From: JBBDMC01 sp963775235
Lineage (GTDB): Bacteria > Pseudomonadota > Alphaproteobacteria > Rhizobiales > Kaistiaceae
Direction: 5' to 3'
DNA length: 64,000 nt
Assembly (NCBI GenBank): GCA_963775235.1
Contig: CAVZHY010000002.1
Span: 868,001 to 932,000 of the forward strand
Position 1 is the stretch's first letter, and each line of letters begins with the position of its first letter. The position numbers and the translations under genes were made by a program. The notes below the pieces were generated by a model that ran no database searches, had not been told where the DNA came from, and was given only the letters and a program-made list of their open reading frames with translations. This document shows, piece after piece, positions 17,499 to 27,672 of this stretch.

Positions 17499-18845
17499 CA
17501 AGCGGCCTCGCCGAGGGCGGTGGCGACGAGGGCGCGGGCGGTGCGCCCGGTGACACGGGCCCGAACGATCTCTCCAGGTGTGTCGGCGTCGATCTCGGTC
17601 AACGTGAAGTGCTCGGTGCGGCCGAAGCCGTTCTGCTCGACCAGCACGTTGCGCAGCGCGCCCTCCTCGTGGTCGAGGTGGGCGGCCAGCGCCGCTTCTC
17701 CGGCGGCGCGCAGGCGGGCGGCTCGCTCCCTGACCAGCGAACGGTCGACCTGCGGCATGCGCGCGGCGGGCGTGCCCGGCCGGGGCGAGAAAGGGAAGAC
17801 GTGAAGGTGGGTGAGGCCGGCCTCAGCGACGATCGACAGCGCGTTGGCGAACATCTCATCCGTCTCGGTGGGGAAACCGGCGATCAGGTCGGCGCCGAAG
17901 ACGACGTCAGGGCGAAGCCGCCGAACTTCGCTGATGAAGCGGAGGGCGTCGGCGCGGCAGTGCCGCCGCTTCATGCGTTTCAGGATCATGTCGTCGCCGT
18001 GCTGAAGCGACAGGTGGAGGTGGGGCTGCAGCCGCTCCTCGTCCGCGATCGCGGCCATCAGGTCCGCGTCGACCTCGATCGTATCGATCGAGGAGAGGCG
18101 GAGGCGCGGGAGGTCAGGGACCTCGCGCAGGATCGCGTGGACCAGGACACCGAGGCCGGGGCGTTCGGGAAGATCGGCACCGTAGGCCGTGATATCGACA
18201 CCGGTCAGCACCACCTCGCGGTATCCGCTGGCGACGAGGCGACGGACCTGCTCGACGATGACTGCAGGCGGCACCGAGCGTGAGTTGCCGCGGCCGTAAG
18301 GGATGATGCAGAAGGTGCAGCGGTGGTCGCAGCCGTTCTGCACCTCCAGAAAGGCACGCGTGCGGCCCTCGACGCCCTCGACGAGGTGACCGGCGGCCTT
18401 CTTCACGGACATGATATCGTTGACGCGGATGGGGGCGCTCGATCTCGCGCTCTCCCGCACCGTCATTCCGGCGGAAGCCGGAATACCGCGCCACGTGTGA
18501 CACGGCGTCGTCAGCGGTGGACCCTGGCTTTCGCCGCGGTGACAATTCATAACCGTCTGTCGTCAGCTTCTCGTGGTTGCCGAGGACCAGATCGACCTCC
18601 GGCATCGCCGCGAAGGCGTCGGGGTCGATCTGGGCGGCGCAGCCGGATACCACGATCGGCGCTGCCGGATGCGCCCTCCGCGCCCTGCGGATCGCCTGGC
18701 GGGCCTGGCGCACGGCCTCGGCGGTGACGGCGCAAGTGTTGACGAGGATGGCACCGTCGAGCCCGGCCTCGGCGGCGCGGGCGCGCATCACCTCCGATTC
18801 GAGCGCGTTCAGCCGGCAGCCGAAGGTGATGACGCCAACCGTCAT
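17498..18845 (-). pseudogene. mtaB: tRNA threonylcarbamoyladenosine methylthiotransferase MtaB, interrupted by a palindromic element
   Basis: MtaB adds the methylthio group to t6A37 of tRNA. The N-terminal UPF0004 part starts MTVGVITFGCRLNALESEV at 18845 with cluster cysteines in FGCRLN, VNTCAVT and VSGCAAQ. It breaks down after KLTTDGYEL near 18550. The radical-SAM part resumes in another frame as IRVNDIMSVKKAAGHLVEG, with NGCDHRCTFCIIPYGRG, and ends with a TRAM region at 17498. Between them lies an imperfect palindrome at 18459-18546 whose insertion would also shift the frame. Upstream, the dapF stop is lost, so dapF and mtaB run together. Unlike the other broken genes here, an insertion rather than a single indel is indicated. 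Confidence 0.85.
18459..18546. mobile_element. REP/MITE-like palindromic element inside mtaB
   Basis: The left arm GTCATTCCGGCGGAAGCCGG (18462-18481) and the right arm ending CTGGCTTTCGCCGCGGTGAC (18524-18543) are imperfect inverted copies. They enclose about 45 bases. Such arms, with a 'gtcatnccggcn...gccggnatgac' layout, are typical of small intergenic palindromes in proteobacteria. The codons it contributes (PRRKPGST... YSGFRRNDG) do not belong to MtaB. The exact ends and any target duplication cannot be fixed by eye. Confidence 0.6.
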
Positions 18846-19727
18846 CACGCGGCGCCCCGCGACGGTGATCTGCCAGGCGAGAGTGTTCGGGTCGAGGGTG
18901 CCCTCGAACTCCGATTCGATCGGGCCGGTCATCCAGACGTGACCATCGCTGCGCCATTCGACGACCAGCGGGCCGCCGGGAAGGGTCACGGTGACCTTGC
19001 GGTCGGTGAGGTTCTTGCGCATCGCGGCGACGGCGGCGGCACAGGCGGCGGTGCCGCAGGCGAGCGTCAGACCGGCGCCGCGCTCCCATGTCTTGACCGT
19101 CATGGCGTCTCGGGCGGTGACGTGCGCCAGGGAGATGTTGGCCCGCTCGGGGAAGATCGGATGGTTCTCAAGCAGCGGGCCGAAACGGCCGAGGTCGTAG
19201 GCCTCGACGTCATCGACCCAGAAGATTGCGTGCGGATTGCCCATGTTGACCGCCGAGGGCGAGTGGAGCACGGGGTCATCGATCGGGCCGATCTGCAGCT
19301 CGATGGCGCGGGTATCGCGGAACTCCTCCGCCAGCGGAATCTCGTCCCAGCGGAAGTGCGGCTCGCCCATGTCAACGGTGATCTGTTGCGGCTGGCCTGT
19401 CTCGTAGGCACGCAGCAGCCCCGCGTTGGTCGCGATGGTGGCGCTGTTCCGGCCGCTCTCGCCCATCAACAGCCAGCCGACGCACCGGGTGGCGTTACCA
19501 CAGGCATCGACCTCGCCGCCGTCCTTGTTGTGGATGCGCATGAAGGCGTCGGCGCCGGGCTTCGACCGCTCGAGGGTGATGAGCTGGTCGAAGCCGATGG
19601 CATCCTCGCGGGCGAGTGCGCGAATAGCCTGCTCGGGCAGGCGGACGGGCTCGTGGCGCGCGTCGACAACGAGGAACTCGTTGCCGAGGCCATTCATCTT
19701 GCGAAAAAGGATTGCGCCGCCTGCCAT
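18845..19727 (-). CDS. dapF: Diaminopimelate epimerase
   Basis: This enzyme of about 293 residues converts LL- to meso-diaminopimelate for lysine and peptidoglycan synthesis. Both catalytic cysteines are present: VDACGNATRC near residue 80 and TLACGTAACAAA near residue 220. The expected stop is missing. The frame runs straight into mtaB through a GGGG run at about 18855-18858 (minus-strand sense). Removing one G produces TGATGA exactly at the mtaB ATG, the usual overlap for this pair. I therefore end the gene there and treat the fusion as a one-base error. The start ATG at 19727 gives MAGGAILFRKMNGLGNEF; a TTG at 19751 is an alternative. Confidence 0.9.
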
Positions 19728-19904
19728 CGGGGCCACACCGGAAGTTGCCAATACGCCGGGTTTTCTCGAGTCTATATGGCGGAACGGGCAGGGAATTGCC
19801 AGCCGCCCGTCACGCCAGCCTCAAGACGAATTGAGTGGGGTGTGTTGCGGCCGGCGCCTATATTCCACTCAACAAAGGCGCCGGAAAGAATTGGGAGGCA
19901 TGCA

Positions 19905-20498
19905 ATGAGCGACAAGGCAATTGACCGTGCACGGCGGACATTTTTGATCTCGGGCGGCTCCCTCGCAGCCCTTTTCGGGGTGGGCGGGCTGGCGCGCTGG
20001 GTGGGTGCGGCGCAAGCCGACACAATCGTGACCACGCCCGGCAAGGTAACGATCGCGGAATTCTCCGACGCGGGCGCCAGTCTCGGCGAGGAGACCGTCG
20101 ACAAGGTGGTGAAAAGCGAGGCGGAGTGGCGCAAGCTCCTTTCGCCGCTCGCCTTCGAGGTCACCCGACAGGAGGGGACCGAGATGGCCGGCAGCGGCGA
20201 GTACGAATACAACGACGCGAGCGGGCTCTATCGCTGCATCTGCTGCGACACTGCGCTCTACGATTCGGACACCAAGTTCGAATTGGGAACCGGATGGCCG
20301 AGCTTCTATCAGCCGATCGCCAAAGAGAACGTGGTCGAGGCCGAGGACACTACCTTCGGCATGGTGCGCACCAAGGTGTCGTGCGTGCGCTGCGATTCCC
20401 ACCTCGGGCACGTCTTCAACGACGGGCCGAAGCCGACCGGGCTGCGCTACTGCATGAATTCGGTGGCGCTGAGATTCGTGGCGCGCGCCGGAGCGTGA
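19905..20498 (+). CDS. msrB: Exported peptide-methionine (R)-S-oxide reductase MsrB
   Basis: A 197-residue protein with an N-terminal twin-arginine-like signal (RARRTFLISGGSLAALFG, ending AAQA) before a complete MsrB domain. Zinc ligands are the pairs CICC and CVRC. The catalytic cysteine is in GLRYCMNSVAL at the C-terminus, with the family block ELGTGWPSFYQPI. It reduces the R form of methionine sulfoxide in proteins, here presumably in the periplasm. GGGAGG lies just before the start. msrA follows 42 bases later. Confidence 0.94.
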   Translation: MSDKAIDRARRTFLISGGSLAALFGVGGLARWVGAAQADTIVTTPGKVTIAEFSDAGASLGEETVDKVVKSEAEWRKLLSPLAFEVTRQEGTEMAGSGEYEYNDASGLYRCICCDTALYDSDTKFELGTGWPSFYQPIAKENVVEAEDTTFGMVRTKVSCVRCDSHLGHVFNDGPKPTGLRYCMNSVALRFVARAGA

Positions 20499-20540
20499 GC
20501 GCAAACCGCCTTCCTTCAACACTCCCGCATGGAGATTGAG

Positions 20541-21278
20541 ATGTCGTCAATGTTTCGCAGCATCGGGAAGCACCGGCCCCTCATCGCCGGTGCGGTCGTT
20601 GCGGTCGCCGCGGTGGCGATGATGGGTCACAGCCGGCTGGCGGCTGCCGGCGAGGGCGGGGTCAAGATTCCTGCTCCGGCCGTCGACGAAACGGCGACCG
20701 GCAGCAGCGAGACGGCGATTTTTGCCGGCGGCTGCTTCTGGGGCGTGCAAGGCGTCTTCGAGCACGTCGCCGGCGTCGAGAGCGCCATCTCAGGCTATGC
20801 GGGCGGGACCGTCGTTGACCCGAGCTACCAGCAGGTCAGCATGGAGACTACCGGTCACGCCGAGTCGGTGAAGGTAACGTTCGATCCGGCCAAGGTGAGC
20901 TACGGCAAGCTGCTGCAGATCTTCTTCTCTGTCGCGCTCGACCCGACCGAGCTCAATTTCCAGGGGCCGGATCACGGCACCAGCTATCGCTCGGCCCTGT
21001 TCACCATGAGCGACGACCAGGCAAAGGTCGCCAAGGCCTACATCGCCCAGCTCGATGCGGCGCACGTGTTCGCGGCCAAGATCGTCACCGAGGTCACGCC
21101 CTATACGAACTTCTATCAGGCCGAGGACTACCACCAGGACGCGGCCACCACGATCGCCATCAACCCGATGTACATCACCTACTACGACCTGCCGAAGATC
21201 GACAACCTGAAGGCGATGTTCCCGGATGTGTGGAAGGCAAAGCCGACCCTGGTCTTTGCCAGCAACGCCCAGGGCTGA
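20541..21278 (+). CDS. msrA: Exported peptide-methionine (S)-S-oxide reductase MsrA
   Basis: A 245-residue MsrA with an N-terminal signal or anchor (hydrophobic residues 13-35, ending LAAAGEG). The active site FAGGCFWGVQGVFEHV is near residue 62, with the family blocks GYAGGTVVDPSYQQVS and DPTELNFQGPDHGTSYRS. It reduces the S form of methionine sulfoxide. The ATG at 20541 is preferred to one at 20529 because GGAG lies ten bases ahead of it. Together with msrB it makes an exported pair covering both sulfoxide diastereomers. Confidence 0.94.
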   Translation: MSSMFRSIGKHRPLIAGAVVAVAAVAMMGHSRLAAAGEGGVKIPAPAVDETATGSSETAIFAGGCFWGVQGVFEHVAGVESAISGYAGGTVVDPSYQQVSMETTGHAESVKVTFDPAKVSYGKLLQIFFSVALDPTELNFQGPDHGTSYRSALFTMSDDQAKVAKAYIAQLDAAHVFAAKIVTEVTPYTNFYQAEDYHQDAATTIAINPMYITYYDLPKIDNLKAMFPDVWKAKPTLVFASNAQG

Positions 21279-21357
21279 GCCGAACGCGGTCGACGGGTAG
21301 TTCGTTCACCAATCGGGCACCAATCGGGCCTATGGTCGCGGGCGTTCGCAAAGTCGG

Positions 21358-21780
21358 ATGCCCGCGATGGCCGTTTCGGCGAGATCAAACCCACTGGCTG
21401 CGGCGATAGTGGCCGCGGCGACTGGCTTCGCGGTGTGGGCGGTTCTGTCGTTTGCCGGTGGCCGCATGTACGACGGCACATACTTCGTCCCCGAGGCGTG
21501 GGATACACCCGCGTACTTCTCCTACGGCGTGCCAATCCTTCTTGCCGGGGCAGCGGTCGCCGGATTCCTCTCGCCGGCGCGGGTGTGGCGTTGGGCGCTG
21601 GCGGTCGTCGCCGGCCACGTCGTCGCCATGGTGCTCATCCACCCGCCGGGAACCGGCCTCGGCCTGCTGCCGGTTGCGATCGTCCTGATCGGGCTTCCGA
21701 TGACGCTAATCCTGACAATCGCCGCGACCGTCGGCGCGGTGATCTCCCGGCGTGGATGGGCGGGCTCGATCCTCGTCTGA
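21358..21780 (+). CDS. Hypothetical four-span membrane protein
   Basis: I do not recognise a family. The 140-residue product has four hydrophobic segments (about residues 12-33, 55-75, 80-100 and 103-130) separated by short loops, and a loop YDGTYFVPEAWDTPAYF rich in aromatic and acidic residues between the first two. It starts at 21358 or at a second ATG three codons later. It lies alone between msrA and ffh. The 290 bases that follow contain no gene I can support. Confidence 0.55.
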   Translation: MPAMAVSARSNPLAAAIVAAATGFAVWAVLSFAGGRMYDGTYFVPEAWDTPAYFSYGVPILLAGAAVAGFLSPARVWRWALAVVAGHVVAMVLIHPPGTGLGLLPVAIVLIGLPMTLILTIAATVGAVISRRGWAGSILV

Positions 21781-22070
21781 CGACTTGGCCTTGATTGACT
21801 CCCCTGGTGGCGCCACGTAAACAACGGCCGACTCTGAAAAGAGGCGAGAATTAGAGAAGCCGACCGGGCCGAGACCCCGGAGGTCAGCGTCCGCCAGCGC
21901 ATTGCGCCCGCGGGCGCGCAACTGCTTGGGAGCACGGGTATTGCATCGCTTCTGCGTCACGGTGAAAGCCGGGGTCCATCGGGCCGCGTCGCTGTCCCTG
22001 AGCGGCGCCGGGGCGGGACACGGCGGTTCGCGCCAGTTCGCCGGAACGACCGCGCGAGGAGCCTGACATC

Positions 22071-23596
<1,526 letters not shown>

Positions 23597-23627
23597 ACTG
23601 CATTCAGATCGAGCAAAGGAACCAAGC

Positions 23628-23996
23628 ATGTCCCTGAAAATTCGCCTTGCCCGCGCCGGCGCCAAGAAGCGGCCGTTCTACCGGGTGGTCGTCGCCGACT
23701 CGCACTTTCCCCGCGACGGCCGCTTCATCGAGATCGTCGGCACCTACAATCCGATCCTGCCCAAGACCGACGAGAAGCGGGTGCTGCTCAATACCGAGCG
23801 CATCCAGCACTGGCTGAAGGTGGGTGCCCAGCCGACCGACCGGGTGCTGCGCTTCCTCGACGCTGCCGGGCTCGTCAAGCGGGCGCCGCGCAACAACCCG
23901 CAGAAGGCAATGCCGGGCAAGAAGGCGCAGGAGCGTGCTGACGCGGCCGCTGCCAAGGCCGCCGCCGCCGAGGGCGGTGGGGCCGCGGCGAGCTAG
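23628..23996 (+). CDS. rpsP: 30S ribosomal protein S16
   Basis: A 122-residue S16 starting MSLKIRLARAGAKKRPFYRV, with the conserved RDGRFIEIVGTYNP block and an alanine/lysine-rich C-terminal extension typical of alphaproteobacteria. It is a 16S rRNA-binding assembly protein of the small subunit. It lies 31 bases after ffh and 10 bases before rimM. Confidence 0.97.
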   Translation: MSLKIRLARAGAKKRPFYRVVVADSHFPRDGRFIEIVGTYNPILPKTDEKRVLLNTERIQHWLKVGAQPTDRVLRFLDAAGLVKRAPRNNPQKAMPGKKAQERADAAAAKAAAAEGGGAAAS

Positions 23997-24006
23997 CCCT
24001 GGGGAG

Positions 24007-24549
24007 ATGAGCCCGAACGCGCGCGTGGTTGTTGCTCAGGTCGGGGCTGCCCATGGCGTCAAGGGCGAGGTCCGGCTGAAGGCATTCACGGCGGCGCCCA
24101 TGGACGTGACCGCCTATGGTGCGCTCGCGGGCAATGACGGGCGCGCGTTTGAAATCGAGACGGCGCGCCCGGCCGCCGGGCCGGCGGGCGACATGCTGGT
24201 GGTTCGCTTCAAGGGCATCGAGGATCGCAACGCGGCGGAGGCGCTGAACGGTATCGAATTGTCGGTGCCGCGTGAGCGGCTGCCGCAAGCGAAGGACGAC
24301 GAATTCTACCACGCCGACCTGATCGGGCTTGCCGCCGAGACCGTGTCGGGTGAGGCGCTCGGGACGATCGTCGCGGTGCAGAACTATGGCGCCGGCGACC
24401 TCCTCGAAATTGCCGCCCCCGGTGCGATGCCGGTACTGGTTCCCTTCACGCGCGCCGCCGTGCCGACGGTCGATGTCGCCAGCGGGCGGGTTGTCGTCGA
24501 TCCGCCGCCTGGGTTGCTCGACAACCGCGAAGAGGATGCGCAGCCGTGA
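24007..24549 (+). CDS. rimM: Ribosome maturation factor RimM
   Basis: A 180-residue protein that assists maturation of the 16S rRNA 3' (head) domain through S19. The N-terminal domain has the family block VAQVGAAHGVKGEVRLKAF, and the PRC-barrel half contains DDEFYHADLIGL and QNYGAGDLLEI. The ATG at 24007 follows GGGGAG very closely. The stop overlaps the GTG start of trmD. Confidence 0.95.
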   Translation: MSPNARVVVAQVGAAHGVKGEVRLKAFTAAPMDVTAYGALAGNDGRAFEIETARPAAGPAGDMLVVRFKGIEDRNAAEALNGIELSVPRERLPQAKDDEFYHADLIGLAAETVSGEALGTIVAVQNYGAGDLLEIAAPGAMPVLVPFTRAAVPTVDVASGRVVVDPPPGLLDNREEDAQP

Positions 24550-25244
24550 TCTTCCGCGCGAGCGTGCTCACACTCTTCCCCGAGTTGTTTCCGGGGCCGC
24601 TCGGCGCGAGCCTCGCCGGCAAGGCGCTCGCCGAGAGGCTGTGGTCGCTCGACGTGCGCGACATCCGCGACGCGGCGACAGACAAGCATCGCTCGGTCGA
24701 TGACACGCCGGCGGGCGGCGGGCCGGGGATGGTGTTGCGCGCCGACGTGCTGGCGTCGGCGATCGACGCGGCGAGCCCGGCGGACGATGACCGTCCGCGG
24801 TTGCTGATGAGCGCGCGGGGGAGAAAGCTCGACCAGGCGCTTGCCGGCGTACTTGCCACCGGTCCGGGCGTGGTGGTGGTCGCCGGCCGCTTCGAGGGGG
24901 TCGACGAGCGGGTGATCGAGGGGCGGAACCTGCACGAGGTCTCGATTGGCGATTATGTGCTTGCCGGCGGCGAGGTGGCGGCGATGGTGCTGCTGGAAGC
25001 GGTGGTCAGGCTTCTGCCCGGCGTGATGGGCAACGCGGATTCCGCGACGAGCGAGAGCTTCGTCGGCGGGCTGCTGGAATATCCGCAGTACACACGGCCC
25101 CAGGTCTGGGAAGGGCGCGTGATTCCCGACGTGCTTACTTCCGGCGACCACGGCAGGATCGCCGAATGGCGCCGCCGGGAGGCGCTGAAGGCGACGCGCG
25201 AGCGCCGGCCAGACCTGCTGCCGCACGGAAACGCAGGCGACTAG
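24546..25244 (+). CDS. trmD: tRNA (guanine-37-N1)-methyltransferase TrmD
   Basis: A 232-residue SPOUT methyltransferase that makes m1G37 in tRNA and prevents frameshifting. The trefoil knot is visible: GRFEGVDERVIEG near residue 118 and DYVLAGGEVAAMVLLEAVVR near 138. It starts with GTG at 24546 overlapping the rimM stop. It converges with folK, six bases away. Confidence 0.96.
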   Translation: MIFRASVLTLFPELFPGPLGASLAGKALAERLWSLDVRDIRDAATDKHRSVDDTPAGGGPGMVLRADVLASAIDAASPADDDRPRLLMSARGRKLDQALAGVLATGPGVVVVAGRFEGVDERVIEGRNLHEVSIGDYVLAGGEVAAMVLLEAVVRLLPGVMGNADSATSESFVGGLLEYPQYTRPQVWEGRVIPDVLTSGDHGRIAEWRRREALKATRERRPDLLPHGNAGD

Positions 25245-25250
25245 CGGCCG

Positions 25251-25745
25251 TTATTTGCCCGCGATGGAAGGCGAGGGCGGCCACTTCCAGTTGAGCTTCT
25301 CTACGCCGTTGGATTTTGCCCGGGACAGGTACTGCGACACGGTCTTTCCACCGACGACCAGGTCGGGCGCGATCTCGGCCAGCGGGACGACCACGTAGCC
25401 ATTGTCGAATGCAGCCGGGACGCCGGCATCTCCGGCCGTTACGACGACGTCGATATCGATCACCCTCGGCCCCCACGGAATCTCACGATTCCGGTTGCGG
25501 CCAAGCGCCGTCTCGATGGTGCGGCAAAGCGTCTCCAGGTCGTGGCGGTCGAGTCCGGTCCTGAGCGCCACACCGATGTTGACGAACCACTCCTGTGAAA
25601 CGGGTCCGATCGGGGCGGTGCGGTAGTAGGACGAACGCGCCGTCACCGTCGTCTCGGGCAGCTCGACAAGGCGCCGCACGGCTGCATCGATCGCGGCCTT
25701 GCGGTCGCCGATGTTGCTGCCGAGAGAGAGGAGGGCCTCAAGCAT
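25251..25745 (-). CDS. folK: 2-amino-4-hydroxy-6-hydroxymethyldihydropteridine pyrophosphokinase (HPPK)
   Basis: A 164-residue folate-synthesis enzyme that transfers pyrophosphate from ATP to the hydroxymethyl pterin. The start LLSLGSNIGDR and the signature IPWGPRVIDIDVV (the R-x-x-D-x-D metal site) are intact. It overlaps folB by eight bases; folP is not in the window. Confidence 0.95.
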   Translation of the reverse strand: MLEALLSLGSNIGDRKAAIDAAVRRLVELPETTVTARSSYYRTAPIGPVSQEWFVNIGVALRTGLDRHDLETLCRTIETALGRNRNREIPWGPRVIDIDVVVTAGDAGVPAAFDNGYVVVPLAEIAPDLVVGGKTVSQYLSRAKSNGVEKLNWKWPPSPSIAGK

Positions 25746-26109
25746 CCCGGCTTCGCTCGATCGTGACGGAGATGTCGTCGAGGATGGCCGAAACGGGTGC
25801 GGCCGGCTTGTGGACCGTCACGCTCAAGGCGGCGATCTTGGGAAAGGTCCGAAGGAGGTCATCGGCGACGGCGGTTGCCGCCGCCTCAATGAGGTTGAAA
25901 TGACGGCCGGTGAAGGCGCCGGTCGCGGCCTTTATCACGTCACCGTAGTGGATGCTGTCCTCGAGCCGGTCGGATCTGCCGGCATCGCCCACCTCGGCGG
26001 TGATGACCAGGTCGACAAAGAAGCGCTGGCCGAGGTCGCGCTCGGCCTGCTTTGCCCCATGCCGCGCATGAAGGGCCAGCCGATCGATGCGGATGACGAC
26101 GGTGCCCAT
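25738..26109 (-). CDS. folB: Dihydroneopterin aldolase
   Basis: A 123-residue enzyme that cleaves dihydroneopterin to 6-hydroxymethyldihydropterin and glycolaldehyde. Family landmarks are ALHARHGAKQAERDLGQRF and DSIHYGDVIKAA, with the C-terminal SVTVHKPAAP. The ATG at 26109 gives the normal start MGTVVIRIDRL. It supplies the substrate of the next gene, folK. Confidence 0.95.
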   Translation of the reverse strand: MGTVVIRIDRLALHARHGAKQAERDLGQRFFVDLVITAEVGDAGRSDRLEDSIHYGDVIKAATGAFTGRHFNLIEAAATAVADDLLRTFPKIAALSVTVHKPAAPVSAILDDISVTIERSRDA

Positions 26110-26224
26110 GGCCGAAGTTCCTGCTATGCGGAAGCCAATGACGGGCCTGCCGTCCGGCCGATCATAGACTCTGCGGCTGGCAATGGCCATTTTGGGCGCG
26201 ATCCCGCCCTTCGAGGTGACAACC

Positions 26225-27016
26225 ATGCCGGTGAAGCTGATCGCCTACGTGCTCGACGGGCATACGCTGAATATCCGCCCGGCGCCCGTGGAGCGCATGT
26301 GGATGGAGGAGACGGGCGACCGTTTCGCCTATCGCTGCCTGCCGCTCAACATCGCCAACGCCCACGGCTGGGAAATCCTTTGCAACTCAGGCTTCACGGC
26401 GGAGTGGAACGGCGAGACAGGCTTCGACGCGGTCAGCATCCTGCCGGACGAGGGAACGATCGCTCCGGCGATCAGCCACTTCGGCAACGGTATTCTCACC
26501 TTCCACGTGCCGTGCCTCTTCCGCACCGACCCCGGATACGACCTGATGGTGCAGGGACCGATCAACCGGCCGCGGGATGCCATCGCCGGGCTGACGGGGA
26601 TCATCGAGACCGACTGGTCGCCCTATTCCTTCACCATGAACTGGATCTTCACCACGGCCGCGACGCCGGTGCGGTTCGAGAAAGACGAGCCATACTGCCA
26701 CGTCTTCCCGGTCCGGCGCGGCGAGCTTGACGAGGCGGAGCCGGAGTTGCGGGCCCTTTCGGAGAATCCGGAGCTGAAGCGCGCCCACGACCAATGGACC
26801 GCCAGCCGCAAGCAGTTCAATACCGACCTGAAGCAGCCCGGTTCAGAGGCCGTGGCCGAGCGCTGGCAGAAGCTCTACTACCGTGGGCTCGGCCCCGGCG
26901 GCGCCCGCACGGGCCCGGCGGACCACCGCACGCGCCTCCGGCTGAAGCCGTTCGCCACGGGCAAACCGGGCGATTCTGACGCACAGCCACGGGAATCGAC
27001 AAACCCATCCGATTAG
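26225..27016 (+). CDS. DUF6065 family protein
   Basis: A 263-residue soluble protein of a family with no assigned function (DUF6065, named from memory). Recognisable parts are MPVKLIAYVLDGHTLNIRPA at the start, LPLNIANAHGWEI near residue 47, and DWSPYSFTMNWIFT near residue 128. The last 60 residues are charged and look disordered. There is no signal peptide. The start at 26225 is chosen because earlier in-frame residues overlap folB upstream sequence. It stands alone between the folate genes and rplS. Confidence 0.75.
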   Translation: MPVKLIAYVLDGHTLNIRPAPVERMWMEETGDRFAYRCLPLNIANAHGWEILCNSGFTAEWNGETGFDAVSILPDEGTIAPAISHFGNGILTFHVPCLFRTDPGYDLMVQGPINRPRDAIAGLTGIIETDWSPYSFTMNWIFTTAATPVRFEKDEPYCHVFPVRRGELDEAEPELRALSENPELKRAHDQWTASRKQFNTDLKQPGSEAVAERWQKLYYRGLGPGGARTGPADHRTRLRLKPFATGKPGDSDAQPRESTNPSD

Positions 27017-27110
27017 AGTATGGAACCGCCGGTTTCACCGACAGGCAGGCGGCTTGACGCGCCAGCGGCGCTCGTCGCACGTGTAGCCGGCGAAGGAAGG
27101 TCACCTCCCC

Positions 27111-27539
27111 ATGAACATCATCCAAGAGCTCGAGAAAGAGCAAGCGACCGCGGCCCTCGGCGAACGCGCCATCCCGGCGTTCGCGCCGGGCGATACCGTC
27201 CGTGTCAATGTCAAGGTGACAGAAGGCACGCGGACGCGCATCCAGGCCTACGAGGGCGTGTGCATCGCGCGCGCCGGCGGCGGGCTCAACGAGAATTTCA
27301 CAGTCCGGAAGATTTCCTACGGCGAGGGGGTGGAGCGCGTATTCCCGGTGTATTCGCCGTCGATCGAATCGATCGAGGTGGTGCGCCGTGGCAAGGTGCG
27401 ACGGGCCAAGCTCTATTACCTGCGCGGTCGGCGCGGCAAGTCGGCGCGCATCGCCGAAAAGCAGGATCACCGCACCCGCACGGCCGAAATCGAGGCAGCG
27501 CTCGAGGCACCTGGGGCGCCGGAGGCCGCGAAGAAATAG
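27111..27539 (+). CDS. rplS: 50S ribosomal protein L19
   Basis: A 142-residue L19 that lies at the 30S-50S interface. It contains the family signature EGVCIARAGGGLNENFTVRK and VRRAKLYYLRGRRGKSARI. An alanine-rich tail of 20 residues is common in the group. It belongs to the ffh-rpsP-rimM-trmD block but is separated from it here by the oppositely oriented fol genes and the DUF6065 gene. Confidence 0.97.
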   Translation: MNIIQELEKEQATAALGERAIPAFAPGDTVRVNVKVTEGTRTRIQAYEGVCIARAGGGLNENFTVRKISYGEGVERVFPVYSPSIESIEVVRRGKVRRAKLYYLRGRRGKSARIAEKQDHRTRTAEIEAALEAPGAPEAAKK

Positions 27540-27672
27540 TCCGCGTGCCGCGCGGCCCTTGCTGACGGGCCGGCCATCGTCGTTAACCGTGAACGCGTCG
27601 TTAACTTGCGGCGGCCAGCCGGTGTTTCTATCCCGCTCGTGATCAAGCCACATTGGTGGGCTACGACGAGCC

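Noticed and set aside
18573..19904. Plus-strand extension of the msrB frame by more than 400 codons upstream
   Set aside because: It is antisense to dapF and mtaB. The msrB start at 19905 has a good ribosome site and a twin-arginine-like signal peptide.
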